A stretch of 64,000 bases of DNA from Phoronis australis (Eukaryota; Phoronida; Phoronidae): positions 62,001-126,000 of the forward strand of contig NMRA01000668.1 of the NCBI GenBank assembly GCA_002633005.1, given 5' to 3'. Shown piece by piece: positions 21,580-34,187 of the stretch; within the stretch, counting starts at the first letter, position 1, and each line of letters opens with the position of its first letter. A model generated the notes under the pieces. It ran no database searches. It had not been told where the DNA came from and saw nothing but the letters and a program-made list of their open reading frames with translations. Position numbers and translations under genes: made by a program.

Positions 21580-21803
21580 TGTCACTACTGTTGTGTTACT
21601 CTTCTTGTTCAACACTATTTCACGCGAGACGCAACACGAGTCGCGAACTTTGCGACAGCTGACTTGTTCTGAGCTGTCGTGAGTGTTTTTTCTGGTTTTG
21701 CCTTTTGATTTTGTAAGTTGTGCTATCAGATTTCAGTTTATTAAACCATTTCTAACCGTTTTATATGAAGTTTTAACTGACGTCGGCTATCAGGGCTGTA
21801 ACA
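21580..21803 (+). repeat. 3' LTR of the Gmr1-like element
   Basis: Starts TGTCACTACTG and ends CTGTAACA, 224 bp; contains TTTATTAAA, a possible polyadenylation region. The right 145 bp match the 5' LTR. No clear target duplication can be checked because the left LTR end is lost. Confidence 0.65.
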
Positions 21804-21848
21804 CGATAAACAAATCCATCTTGTCACTTTGTCAGGACTTCTTTCCCG

Positions 21849-22815
21849 ATGACTCATAACCATACATATGAAACATATAGGTTGGATACTAAAACTTTGC
21901 CGAGCCGAGACTCCCAACTTCAACTGTCCCAAATCCAAATAAAATCTGCGTACATCTCCCTCAGACTGGTATTGCATAAACCTTCGAAGCCTTGTCATTC
22001 GTTGATCCCATTAAATTATCCCTTTGAGTGGTTGATTGGTGACGAAATTTTCAAAACAAACTCAAAACTCTGAATTCAAGGACATAAAATAGTTAACATG
22101 ACGGATTTCAGTTGTGCTTTAACATGTACTCCTGTCGAAGATAAAATTTCGAAATTGAGCAAGCAAACTCTATGTCAAAGCCAAGAAATTTATTCCCAAT
22201 TTCAATGATTGTGGTTATTAATATTAACCTTCCACCTAAGTGTAATTTGCTTCTTCTTATACAATGTAGCTCATTTTAACCCTTAACCTAGAATTTAATT
22301 GCAAGAACCGGTGTATCTTGTGTTTGATCTTGACATTATGTGCTACTGTTTGTTGAAGCACAACGAACACTCGGTTATTGGGGGACACGTCGGTAAATGC
22401 TTGATTTCGCAGTAGCCCAGCGTTAGAAGCCACAAACCCGTGGTACCACGGTTATAAACAATGTTGTTTTGCATAATCACAGTTTAATTTTATTCAAGCT
22501 GATACCAAATTATGTGGAGGGCACTCAAATAACATTCGTGGGCGCGCGAAAACAGAGCTCCGGAGTTGCGTCGGGAGCTTTCGCCAAGAACATGGCTGCT
22601 CGAAGGTCGTCTGCCATGAAAGTCTTACGTCACAAAATAAGGTCATTGATTTTGTGATTTTGGAATTTTTAACATTTTTGTCGTCAAATCACCACTCGAC
22701 GGCAATATGAAGAGATCAACTGAAAAAGATTTCTTTGATGCTAGTTTCGAGGAGTTCGATGCACATTTGAGTAGAAAATTCTGAGCAGGGTGTCTTAACG
22801 TTAGGCAAGTTTTTG
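21849..22815 (+). mobile_element. Dispersed repeat A, copy 1 (related to the element at 59432-60543)
   Basis: Shares long diverged blocks with 59485-60480: TTGCCGAGCCGAGACTCCC, CATAAACCTTCGAAGCCTT, GGATTTCAGTTGTGCTT and GAGTAGAAAATTCTGAGC. Terminal inverted repeats are degraded here. The right part encodes a short open stretch from ATG 22707 (MKRSTEKDFFDASFEEFDAH...), which the other copy has lost. It begins about 45 bp after the 3' LTR of the Gmr1-like element. Confidence 0.75.
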
Positions 22816-22832
22816 TGTTATTGCTATAAAAA

Positions 22833-23038
22833 ATGATTAGCTGTTGAGGAAATAAAGATTATATCTGACCTTGATCACCTTGATCTTACAAAGCCTTTCT
22901 TTACTTACCGTGAAGATGGATTGATTTACCCCGAAGAACACACGCCTAATCTTGAGACAGTGTGTGAGTTTAGTTTTAGCTTAACTGAGCAATTAAAGGA
23001 GTATGCCACTCAAATAACAACCGAATTTGTATCAATTT
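22833..23038 (+). other. Coding-like open stretch, unrecognised
   Basis: After a TGA the frame stays open for 68 codons to TAG at 23036-23038, with an even, protein-like composition (LDHLDLTKPFFTYREDG, PEEHTPNLETVCEF). There is no ATG and no clear splice acceptor other than AATGATTAG. It follows directly on repeat A and might be the next exon of whatever protein begins with MKRSTEKDFF. Function unknown. Confidence 0.3.
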
Positions 23039-23039
23039 A

Positions 23040-24000
23040 GGTCGACTAGTTCTACTCGATAACGGCACGTACGGTTGCGTTACCTGAAACCTGACGGCAG
23101 ACGGAGGTGTTGAAATTATCCAATGACGTCATTGGTTTCACACGCAGTGTGTTCAGTAGTTCGCAACACGGCTAACTGGTGTTTGCTTATCGCTTTAATT
23201 CATCATTTGACACCAATATCATCAAGTTCACCGAGTTCTTATAAAAACGTGTTGTTTTATTTCGCTGTTTACGGATTCATTGGTGTTTGCACACACCGTA
23301 GCCAACAAAGTTCGGCAGGCCAAGGTCCGTATGAGGAGGAGTTTCGGGTCTGTTTGGAGATAAATTCGAAGTATTTTCCGTGAGATACAGACAGGAGAAC
23401 CTAGACCTGTGCTGTTTAGACTTGTGATTTTTTGAGTTCTAAACACACAAAACGCTCATTATCCCGGCCAGTGGCTCGGAACTCGATCACGCCCGTCGCG
23501 AACATAAACCAGCCACAGTTGGAAAATAAACTTCCAGTCAATAAAATGCTATATTAGTCAGCCAAACAAGTGATGTGCACGTGATTATGTTGGTGAATTA
23601 GCCACGAAACTGCAAATGTACTTAGGGCTCGTCGGGGGCCGCGAATTCAGGTTTCGCTTTGGCCACAGAACCGCCAGAGCAGAAGTTGTACATTGACAAT
23701 CATAATGTAAATGTAAATAAAGATTCCTCTAACACCTGGATGTGGGATAGAAATCGAGTTATTGTTTCACATTAGCAAGCACCGAATTAGCATGAGCTCA
23801 CACGGCCTCGGTGTCCGGTCAATTAGTTTTATCACGTAACGCCGGTAACGCAATGATTTATTCATTACTGGCTTATCAAATCATTTGCACTCAAGAACAC
23901 TCCAAAGGAATTACAAATTGAATCTAATGAGAAAGACTTTGTTACAGTTGTATGTAAGTATTGGTTAGGGTGAGAATAATTCATTTTGAAACAGAACGCT
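23040..24000. other. No recognisable gene
   Basis: AT-rich to moderate GC sequence without supported coding regions. A TCGGGGGCCGCGAATTC patch near 23630 is GC-rich but unlinked to a gene. Confidence 0.4.
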
Positions 24001-24009
24001 CAATAATAA

Positions 24010-24260
24010 ACGTCAAACTGGTAACTCACAATCCCGACTTAGACGGGAGCTCGTCCGGCGAAAACTTCGTAGGTGGAACGTTTAGTTTCACAGGCTATCA
24101 GTTCAAACCGGAATAGAGTGATGAAGAAATACTAGAGGGGCGCCGTGATCAAGCTCTGGCAATGGAACGTATGGATAGTTATTTCGTAGGCCGGCATTCG
24201 TCAGTCTCAGTGTCTACGTCTGCAGGCCACAGACACGGAGATGTTTCACGGCCCCGTAGT
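24010..24260 (+). pseudogene. Fragment resembling P2X7-C-terminal-like domain proteins
   Basis: The plus frame reads NPDLDGSSSGENFVGGT, then YQFKPE, a TAG stop, then SDEEILEGRRDQALAMERM. Invertebrate proteins with a P2X7-like C-terminal domain often carry a YxFEP-Y/x-SDEE motif followed by Arg-rich helix sequence; here the residue between PE and SDEE is a stop codon. The zinc-binding part of that domain is not seen. The assignment rests on motif memory only and could be chance. It overlaps the end of the minus-strand THAP fragment. Confidence 0.3.
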
Positions 24261-24405
24261 TGCTATTTACAGCGTGGTTTTCATTCTTTACTACCGCTAG
24301 CCTCTTCCTAAGCATTTCGGACTCTCGAGGAAGTCGAAAAAACGATATACCCGCTTTCCTCGCAGCTGCATAATTCGGACAAGCGGGAACCATGCACCCC
24401 AACAT
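24214..24405 (-). pseudogene. THAP-type zinc finger fragment
   Basis: Begins MLGCMVPACPNYAAARKAGISFFRLP, matching the start of THAP domains: C-x4-C, then GxSFxRLP. It ends LRVCGLQT and a stop. In THAP domains the last two zinc ligands form C-x2-H; here the Cys is present and the His position is Gln, so zinc binding is likely lost. The conserved Trp/Pro features between are weak. THAP domains bind DNA in transcription factors and in P-element and ISL2EU-type transposases. With a stop right after the domain and no partner exon, it is most likely a decayed piece. Confidence 0.6.
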
Positions 24406-24499
24406 AACAGCATTCCCTCGGCAAATGAACCACTGACGTCACTGCGTCGTTTCTCATTTTCCTCACAGGTTAACGCGACACCTCTCGGCAAGGTAAGGT

Positions 24500-27400
24500 C
24501 GACCGTATGTGAGGCGATGAGGATATAGACAGATTAAGACGGTAAAAAAATAATTAAATCGGATGGCAATCTCCTTTAAGCCAGTGAGTGAGTGCACTTG
24601 ATTGTTAGTTGTAGGTGCGCAAATTCGACAATTAAAGATGCATTTTCACTATATTGAAGAAGAGAAATAATGGAGACCATTTGAAAGATATCAGTGCCTA
24701 TCCACTTAGCCTTAGAATTTCATGAAATAAACGAAGTATTCCAGTTTATTCGAAAAAGAGGAAAACGCACCAAAAACGTTTGAAAAACTATGTAACTCAA
24801 TGAAGTTATGCTCACGGTAACTTCACACGGAAATTTACAAACTTCGTATCAAATGAGCGTCAAAGACAAGGTGCATGGGGCAAAACCTGTTTTAATTTTA
24901 TTGATACGAAGCCGGAATTGAAGTGGGTTTTACTTGGGCATTCGGTAGACGTTTCGTACGTCCAAACTACGTTGGCTTTCAATTATTCGAAGTTGGTGAA
25001 TGTACCAGTGTGCCCAAGTCAAGGAAGGTATGTACCCATAATGAAATGTCACATTCATCTTAAAATATCTATAACTAACAACTTTCAACACATAAAAATA
25101 TATTTTCTAGAAGTAGATTTCAAAGCAAATCTACTCATACCATTCAGAACACTTACTTTTCCTGAAGACACGAGGCAACCTGTTTTTAAAATGTTGTTTT
25201 TAAATGTATGGTGACAGGATAAAAGTCCCTTGAGCATCATTCGTCAAACTTTTGTATTAAAATTTGACGACGATGCTCACCTGGGATTTCTCCATAATTT
25301 AAGTTAATACTTTAATCCCCAAAAAGGCTTTCCTAACGATAATGGGACACTTAATTTTAAACTAAACATAAAACATAATGTAAGCTTCAATACAAACTCA
25401 TCTCACATAGAAATTGTGCCATTGGGAAATTAAAATTATTAAAATCATTGTATTTTTATCGTAACATTTTTTGCAAAAAAGATTTTGTGGCTTTACTGGT
25501 ACAATTTGTGAATGGTATGAATAGATTGCCTCGATTTCTATATACTGTGTTGGATTGATAGTATCTTGTAAATATCTTAATATGAAGTAGACATTTAATG
25601 AGGCTTACACGTATAACCTGAATGCAACCAAACGTGTGTTGAAGAACCCAAATAATGTCATTTTGTCTTACCTGCGTTCTCTTACATTCATATGAAAGCA
25701 ATGGAATCAATTACATGAGAATATTTTGTTTAATATAAAAAATTAAATTAAAAGATACAATCTCCAAAAATAGCTGTTACCTTTTTTAAATTAATGTCTC
25801 GCTTTCGTGTTATGCACACTTTTACTTGTTCATAGAAGTCATAAATGTATTATTTTGGGTAGTCTTGCATGCAAATGTGGAATTCAAAACAGCATTTTTT
25901 AGAACAAAGCATGATGTATAGTATACTAATGTTCCATATGAATCTGCTGTATAACGTCTCTTTTCCGCGATCCTGTATTCATGTGTGGTGTACTTGTTCA
26001 CTCCTGTAAACCCTGAATGCTATGAATTATGGGATTGTTAGTGAATTGTGGGTAGTAGTAAAGATGGATGGAAACCATGTGGATGTGTTCTTTGTTGATC
26101 TGCCTCACGAGTCGATGGTTTTGGAGATATGGTGTTTCGAAGTTAGCCATATTTGTATATTTTCTAGGGTCTTACATAACTTCGAAATTCAACAACGACA
26201 ACTAAACAGCAGCGAAATGCAGCTTTAATTGCTCGTTGTCCATTTGTCCTATGAGGAAACAATATTTATGGGGCCCGTCAAAAGTCCGTCAATGGCCGGA
26301 ACCCTGAATTCAACCATTTCACAAAAATATTGGATTAAATAACAAAAAACAGCACGTGTTACCAAGGGTAAAAGAGTCTACATAGGTCAAAATACTAACG
26401 ATAATAATGATGTTATATAATTTAAAATTGGGTGGCATTATATTCGAATGCGGGACTGATTGGTGCAAGTGCATGTTAAGCACTGACAACAGACATTATA
26501 AGTCAAATCATCCGAACTTCACGTTGTGCTTCCTGTTTTTGCAAAATTTCCCATACAATCTAGTACGTTGGAAATCCGTACATGAAGCCAGGTAATTAAT
26601 TTTACATTAAAACACATGTTACGGTCTTTTTACTTGAAAAGGAAATTATTCTCAAGGACAGTACAATTACCTATTAACCAAAAACACGATATGATCATGT
26701 TTATAATTAATTCATGAATTTTTTTAGGTATACATGCAGCATAGCTAATCATGTTTGAGGATAATGGACCAGAGGTTAAAGGAAAAATGAAATAAACAAT
26801 ATGAATGTTTTGGGAAGATGTGAAAAGCCTTTTGTGTCAAAGTTTCAACGAATTTCATTAAATTTTAAAACTGCTCCTACATATTTCTAAAAAGAAATAT
26901 AGAAAGAGACTGTTACTGTTAGCTAATTTACATATCATAAAAAAGCAAGACCATGTCATGAATTTTTTTTGCAGAAAAATCTGTTTGCTTTTATAACACA
27001 TTTATGGGGAAATTATAGTACTCGATTCGCCCACATTTGAATAGCTTCCAGAATATTTAAGCATGTGAACAGAAAATTCAATGGACTAGTTTCATTTAAC
27101 GAGCTCAACGCAACGCTATAGTGTTGGCACGGAGTAAGTCGTGCATACATGTATGCTGTCTGCTAACATATTTTAAACTCCTTTTCACATTTTATAATAA
27201 GTCAAAGTCGAATTTCATAGTACTGTAATGCCTCATGTCGGCGTAGCTAACAGTTAAATTGCCGAGAAATTGTTAATACTGAATGATCATTGTTTTTGTT
27301 TATAGACTGAACTAACTTAAAATCCGTTCTATAATTTCTTTAACGAAAATGAAGAATGAATTGCATCTTTAAGTACGAATATTAATTATTATTTGTAACT

Positions 27401-29690
27401 AGTGCTTTATGTCCAACATGTGACTAGCAAACCGATTTACACTAGTTCGTTTTTCTTGATGCCATTGTAGGTTAATGTTTGTAGTAATATCTTGTGATAT
27501 TTCAGTCAACTAATAAAAGGCTTTTGATGCGTCACAAATATATTGTGAGCGGGGCTTTTCATTGAGATAAGTAGTTTGGCATTTCACGTTAAGTTTTAAA
27601 GACGCAAGTTCAGTGGATTGGTTATTGCGAAAACAGTAATGATATTAATAAAGAGAGTGAGAACAGTTGCACAAAAAAAATTCGTGTATAATGTGTTTGA
27701 AAAAATACTGAGTAGAAGCTTGGTCTGTAATTTGACAAATCTTCATAGAGATAATTTCTTAATTATTAAAACAACTATTACAACTTTGAATTTTTCCAGG
27801 GAACGCCGTTTGTAAACGATTTCTTAGTGATAATGGATGAGGGTTCGCTAATCGAAGAGAGCATACTAATTTGATGTGTGCGTCGACGTGGGATATAAAA
27901 GTGGATATTGTTTTTATAATTTAATTTTCATAAGTAAGCGTAACTTTTAATTTGCGTTGCACAGATAGATTAATGGGGTCTCTCTTGTAAAATACAAGCT
28001 CAGAAAGGCTAACAATGTAATAATCCTTAATTAGACATTATTTTCGTTTCATTTTGGTTTAGTATCATGATAAGCATTTTAACGAAACTTTTTCAGTCAA
28101 AACCTAAGCTCAACTAATGCCTGTTTAACACAACTCCAAATATTTTCAAACATAATTAAATATGAATGTTTAGTTTAATTTTAATTTTGGTGCAGCACTG
28201 CCTAAAATGGCTATCATAGTTGGCATCATATTCCTCATTCCTTAAGCGTACGCATTCAACTGCTGCACTATATAGTGAAGTTTATCCGGAAACCCAGCTG
28301 AGTATTAGAAACAGAAAAAATAATGAACAGGTAAATACAAACGAAGCAAAAACCCACGAAACGTTGATAAACTGGTGCTATCTTTCGACTGACAGAGATC
28401 ATCCTATATTCTAAATTTGTGAATGTAAAGTAAAGTCTGTAAACACAGAAAATTAGGAAACCGTGTCGTGAATAGCATGATTCAAGTGTCATTGTATTTT
28501 GTAAAAGTAAAAACTACCCATGTTTTATGCAGTGTTCCATGAAATTCGACTTTTAAGCTCAGATAATTATGCAAATAGAATTTGAAACGGAACAACATGT
28601 AGAGAATGGCAAAAGTATATAGACCCTGGTTTTAGCTTTATCAGTCACTTTAGGCCAACAGTGATGTTTCTAGAAAATTCCAAAGTGATTAACATAGAAC
28701 TTCAGTCTCAAATATTATTAGAATGGGTGGTAAAATTCCTGCAAGTTTTGGAATTTGTTTGAATTGGTGAAAAGTTCTGAAACACTGTAAAAACTTTAAA
28801 TGCCCATTCATACAGAATCAGCAGTTACTACATAGTCGACAGCTATAAACACAATAAGTTATTTAATCAACGAACATACACGTAAGAGTTGCAGAACGTG
28901 ACTGGGGAGTTCATTACAAGTCAAAGCTTTGCGGCACTGGCTGGAACATTGGACAAGTTTACGCCGAACGTTTTGTTTAAGTTTACGTGTGAACATGCAG
29001 TCTGGATTGATATAGCGAACAAATCTACAAATCTACCATCGCACCAAAAGCTATTACGGCTGGGCTACATGTTATTGTCTCTTCTTTCTTCTTCAACTGG
29101 TCTTTCACCTTGGCAATTTCCTTGTTAGAAAAACAATGAATATATAATGTGCCAGACAAGAACTGCAGTTAATAGAAAACTACCCTGGTGATACCCTCCC
29201 CCAATAAGCCATACTCTTGCAAAATTGCTTGTCTCATTCTTCTAAAAACATTGAATGTGTTTGTCGTTTATTGGCAAAGTCATAAATCTATCACCAGTAC
29301 CATTTTGCAGCACTATTATGCCCAAATGCGTCCGTTCGGAACTGTGTTTACACGCCAAAGAGACATGGTTTTGGATATAGGCCCATGGGTTAAAACGCGC
29401 ATTTTTCCGGCAATAGAAAACTATTTACCAAATTACCTGAAAATAAGCCAAGAAAATCTATAGAAACAGAAGCAAACGTAATAATTGCCTTCAGAAGGCA
29501 CAGCGGTAAAAATAAGTGTGCCTATATGCGAATTAATGCACATGTATGGCCTATGCAAAGGACTTTACCTGGGTTTCTATGCAAATTTATGAGCTTGCGC
29601 CATTATTTGAGCCACTTTGGTAAAATAGGCCGCCAAAAAGGGCCATATTTCGGATATGGGCCGTCATACCTTAAGACGCGGAAATACTGT
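24500..29690. other. AT-rich region without recognisable genes
   Basis: Many short frames, none with a family motif or coherent splice structure. The only local structure noted is the hairpin at 25225-25287. Confidence 0.45.
25225..25287 (+). other. Pre-miRNA-like hairpin
   Basis: GAGCATCATTCGTCAAA (25232-25248) pairs with TTTGACGACGATGCTC (25263-25278) around a 14-nt AT-rich loop. GTCCC (25225) and GGGAT (25283) extend the stem. The length of about 63 nt and a single bulge suit a miRNA precursor, but no known mature sequence is recognised and either strand could be transcribed. A short palindromic transposon scar is the alternative. Confidence 0.3.
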
Positions 29691-29700
29691 AAATATGTAC

Positions 29701-30362
29701 ACAAAACGTACCGAGAGTGGCTTTGATGAAGTAATATCCCACGAGACATTATTCCACGTATCGACCGAGACCGAATGTATTTATCCCACATGCATCAAAT
29801 TCCTAATATGTTCTTTCATTTCTTCGCATGAATTTTCAAATACTTCTCTCGAAACTGTTCACGTGGCGGATCACATCCTACATGTATATGTATGTACTTG
29901 CGCGTTAGGTTTCAAGTTTTCTCAAGTAAAAGAAAGTTTTAAATGTAACAATTTATTACTTCCAAATAGATTATCAAGATGAAAGCAACGGTAACTGTGC
30001 ATTGAACTTGTAACAACTCTTGAAAGTAGTTAAATAACAACAATATTTCATATTGTAGTTACCGAGGAATCGGCGCCTGAGATGCAGACGACAACTTATT
30101 TAGCAATTGAAAACTGAGACAGAACAGTCATATAATTAACGGTCCTGTTCCTGATGTTACTCACACTGTTGCAGTTGCATTACCTTAAACTATTTTCCGA
30201 AAGTTTGATGATCGAGCCGGCTATCGACGTCGAGTCGACATTGACCTACATGTACCTGTTGAACTTTCCACGTCAGGGGTCACTGTTGAAGTAGTGCGGA
30301 TAACATTATTACATAGCCGTATTCCCTCGACTTATTCAGCGCGTGTCAGGTATCGAGTCTAT
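29701..30362 (+). repeat. Dispersed repeat B, copy 1
   Basis: Collinear with 60615-61285: shared strings include AAAACGTACCGAGAGTGG, GAGGAATCGGCGCCTGAG / TAGGAATCGGCGCCTGAG, AATTGAAAACTGAGAC and GACGTCGAGTCGACATTGA. Similarity is high, about four in five bases by eye. No coding frame is shared between the two copies. Not recognised. Confidence 0.8.
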
Positions 30363-30379
30363 ATAGCTTGAACTATTTT

Positions 30380-32160
30380 TAAGACGCGAATTTACGCGAA
30401 CGTTCTGCTACTTGTATTACCGGAAAGAGGGTAGGTTGAGCAAACGATCAGAAGAGGCCGTGAGGACTATAATTTATTTTATTTGAAAATGAATAAACTT
30501 CCTCATCCAACAGCAATCGAGTGATGGCAGGATGTGGTGTGCAAATCGAAATCAGCTGACTGGTGAATCAATGCGTTTCTGGTTCTGGCTGTGTTGCAGT
30601 GATGTCCAAATGAACTCGCCAGATTCTAAGATATTACAGAAAAGAATACACTGTACAATGTAACTTGGAAATAAATTAACAAATCTCGTATTATTTTCAT
30701 TAACTATTCACTCTTCCTCAATCAATCTAGCAAAAACGATGACCCATGAACTTTGGAATGATTAAAACATTTTGAATTGTTTTATAAGTTATTTATGTTT
30801 GTAACGTCAACCTCAAAATGAACGTTATGGGTGAAATTGAGCGGACTGGGGGTGCGGTGCCCCCTCGTGGCACGATAAATAGCAAGTACGAAACGTCACC
30901 GTCAGGGCTACTATGAGACTTTGAAAATTGCGGTTGTCACCTACACTCAAGCTTTACTACAACTGCCTCTGAATGTTTGGCCTTTGACAAGAAGTCGTAT
31001 AAAAACTTAAAACCATGAAACCATAAATGCGTCATAATGTCATGAAAGACGACGAATTACACAAAATCAAGAAAACCTTTTAACATTGAGGCATCGTTTT
31101 TGTTTATAGTGCACTCACTAAAAAGATGATAGTATGAGCTTTCTGGCATGTCGGCTCTTCAGAAGCTACAAAGTAAAGAACATGCATTGGACAGCATTAG
31201 CAAAGTTAAACCTTCCCAAGCATCTCTCTGGTGTTGAATGAGTAATGTCCGTCTTAAGGACAAGGTAATGGGACACCTTCGTAATATATTACATCCGCAA
31301 GCGGAAGGTTCCTGTTTTACCAAACGCACTTTTCATAACTAATGACTTGAAACTAGAGGCATTTCAAATTCCTGCGTTCACGAGTCTTTTAAAATTATAA
31401 TAATATGACGCTTGTTCAAGCATCACCTTCATGAGAAAACGTACGTGACATTTTTATTGATTCCATACCTAAAACCGTTGCAAGCTGAAAATTAAGAAAT
31501 GAATTGTTGCTCTCATCACATTTATAAATGCAAATGATTCACAAATTACCATTTTGAAGCCTTGTATAATTAATCCGTAACCAACAGCACAAAGTATGGA
31601 GATCCATTGTACACATTCGGGTCGACACCATATGCTGACTGGCAAAATCACAGCAAATCCAATCAACTGGCAATGGAAAGTATATGTTTATGAGCAATGA
31701 AAAAAACTCCAGTCGATAAAACATTTACTTCGTTTATCGTTTGTATGAAAACTTGGAATTTTTGTAGAATACGAACTGGAAGAGGTGACGACCAAAAATA
31801 ACTCCACTGCATACTTATCCATCATTCACCAAAACATTCTGCTATATTCACGGTATTACTTTAATGAAAACAACATGACACGTGTCATGTACAGAGACCA
31901 CATGTGTATTCATAAACTATGTTAGCTGTATCTTTTGACAACCAACACATCGTTTGAAGATCTGGGATGGTTCACGTGAAACATGTCACGATTAAAAACG
32001 GTAGTTTTATTTATTTTTTAAAGTTTTTTAAGTGTATTTGCATAAACTGATATTAACAATGGTATACAGTAGAAAAGTAAACGAACACAAACACATTCAC
32101 TCTCACATTCACACATTCCAGCTCTGCTTGAATTTATACTGAATGTATAAAGGGGATTCA
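30380..32160. other. No recognisable gene
   Basis: AT-rich, only short frames. Contains the CTCF-like site at 30857-30870. Confidence 0.4.
30857..30870 (-). promoter_or_regulatory. CTCF-like motif
   Basis: The minus strand reads CCACGAGGGGGCAC, one base from the bilaterian CTCF core CCAC-C-AGGGGGC. It lies in an AT-rich neighbourhood, which makes a chance match less likely, but binding is not shown. Confidence 0.35.
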
Positions 32161-32164
32161 AAAA

Positions 32165-32275
32165 ATCCCAGCAAGTCAGGGGGTAATTCTCTAGATTTCA
32201 TACTTTTCCATGTCTTGACAATGTCAAATAAAATTGGGCGAAACCTCTGAAGTACAGGAGTACATGAAGGCTTCG

Positions 32276-32323
<48 letters not shown>

Positions 32324-33535
32324 CATAATATATATATCATTAATCGGACTATCTGAAATTTTCATTGCCTTGGCAAGAGCAATGTGCTTGTTCCAATTGC
32401 TAAATTTGTATCTTTCCTTTAAAAACTCCCATGATAATAATTTATTTTCGAAATCTATTAAGTCTTGAACAACAGCAATTCCAGCATTGTAATAGTTGAT
32501 GTAGAACACAGTTTTTCCATTTATCAAATTATTTTTGTTATTTTAAACAACCTGATTTTTAAAACCAATATTCTTATGTAAGTAGTTTGTTATTTGCTCC
32601 CAGGACCATAACATATCAGAGTACAATAGGTTAAAAATTTCTATCAGCAAATTTTTATAGCATAATTAGATTTTAAGATTAAACAACTTCCATATTTTCT
32701 ATAAACATATTTAGGGAATATCTCCTATTCTTTATTTTTCCTTCTAAAAAACGTTTATTCTATTTAATTAACAAGGACTTATACAAAATGTTCACATCTG
32801 GAACAGCTAAGCCCCCTCTTTCGCTACTATTTACAGCAATATCTCTTCTAACCCTTGGGGGTTTATTTTTCCATATGAAACCCTGGACAATATTATTTAT
32901 CTCCCTTCGTTTGTTAGGAGGCATACCTAATGTATTCATAACATAAATTATTTTGGACATAGCAAAAATTTTGATCACCTCAATTCTTACTAGTAAGGAA
33001 ATATTGCGGCTTTTGCTAATATCTAATGTTTTTTTGAAAATTTTTAATTTTGTCATCATAATTACGTGCATTGTTTCTTTCCTTATTGTGTCCAAAATAT
33101 TCGCCCAAACATTTGACTGGCTTTCCAGACCGTTTAAATTTACACAAAATTTTACTGGATTCCTTATCCTTGCCAAGATGGAGGCCTTCACATTCATTTG
33201 GATATAACTTTAATCAGGAGACGTCCCCAAAACTTTGAAGGACGTCTAATAATTTGGAGCCCGATGTCTTGTCTTGAAGAAATATTGTTGTATCATCAGC
33301 ATACTGCAATACCTCTGATTAAATGTTTTTTTCTAATATAATTCGCCATTGTTATAGAGAATGTTAACCCATTTTTTAAAATTGGGGCCAAAATTGAAGG
33401 CATGCAAAACCTTATGAATAAATTTCCATTCAATTGTGTCATACGCTTTTTTGAAGTCTAAAAATAGGATGTGGCCTTGAACTTCATTTAAGTTTGTATA
33501 TGCATTAACATCTTCAATTATTCTTATACTGTAAC
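32165..33535 (-). pseudogene. LINE reverse transcriptase fragment (L1/Tx1-type)
   Basis: Minus strand. Near 33530 the frame reads SIRIIEDVNAYTNL then GHILFLDFKKAYDTIEW, with the first RT Asp. About 50 residues that normally follow are absent, and reading jumps to QYADDTTIF (33285-33307), the catalytic YADD box. The frame at 33197-32760 continues with KLKIFKKTLDISKSRNISLL...IYVMNTLGMPP...RRDIAVNSSERGGLAVPD, the thumb region of such ORF2 proteins. A further piece at 32527-32320 has AGIAVVQDLID...LKERYKF. Frame shifts and an internal deletion make it inactive. The right end stops at the palindromic repeat near 33538. Confidence 0.75.
32281..32320. repeat. (AT)n microsatellite
   Basis: About 19 uninterrupted AT units within the LINE fragment, followed by a second short AT stretch. 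Confidence 0.95.
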
Positions 33536-33537
33536 CN

Positions 33538-33780
33538 GTAATTACGAGCGTAATTTTACGGCGAAAATTTTCACCATTTAATTTACGAGCGTAATTTTAC
33601 GGCGACACTCCTGCAATTCAAATTACGCTCGTAATTACGAGCGTAATTTTACGGCGACATTCCTGCAATTTAAATTACGCTCGTAATTTTACGGCGACAC
33701 TTTCCCCTCAACGGCCCACCATAGTAATGTACATAATTACGCTCGTATTTTTCCGGCGACACTTTCCCCCCAACGCCCAT
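33538..33780. repeat. Palindromic ACGAGCGTAATTTTACGGCGA repeats
   Basis: The string TACGAGCGTAATTTTACGGC occurs at about 33542, 33584 and 33636, with inverted AAATTACGCTCGTAA copies at 33620, 33672 and, partly, 33740. 33620-33649 is a perfect 30-bp palindrome centred on GTAATTAC. A single N at 33537 marks a join at the left edge. It looks like nested ends of a small inverted-repeat transposon. Confidence 0.75.
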
Positions 33781-34187
33781 CATAATTTACAGCCACCTGT
33801 AACTATGAGTAAAAACCACCAGCAAAATTCTAAGCCAACATGGGGACTAGTTACCCCTTCCAACTCCAAAATGGAACCTGGGTCATCCTGTCTTCAAAAA
33901 TACCCGAACGCATAGTCTCATTTTTCGATTCATTAATGTGGGCTTACAAGTTTGATTTGGCAGTATGTTGGCCTTAGAATGAATTTCAAACTGAATTTTT
34001 CCCTACCAATGTCCTTCGTATCATCTTGCAAGGTGTCAGAGCTGTTGCGCACCCTTGGCCTTGTGGATCACCTGCTTCATCGCCTGAATTTAAGGTTTGT
34101 GTCTATAAAGAACTTTTCCATCACCAAAACAATTTTTGTCATTTAGACCACGTGTTATTAATAAAACATTTGTCACAAATTATTTAG

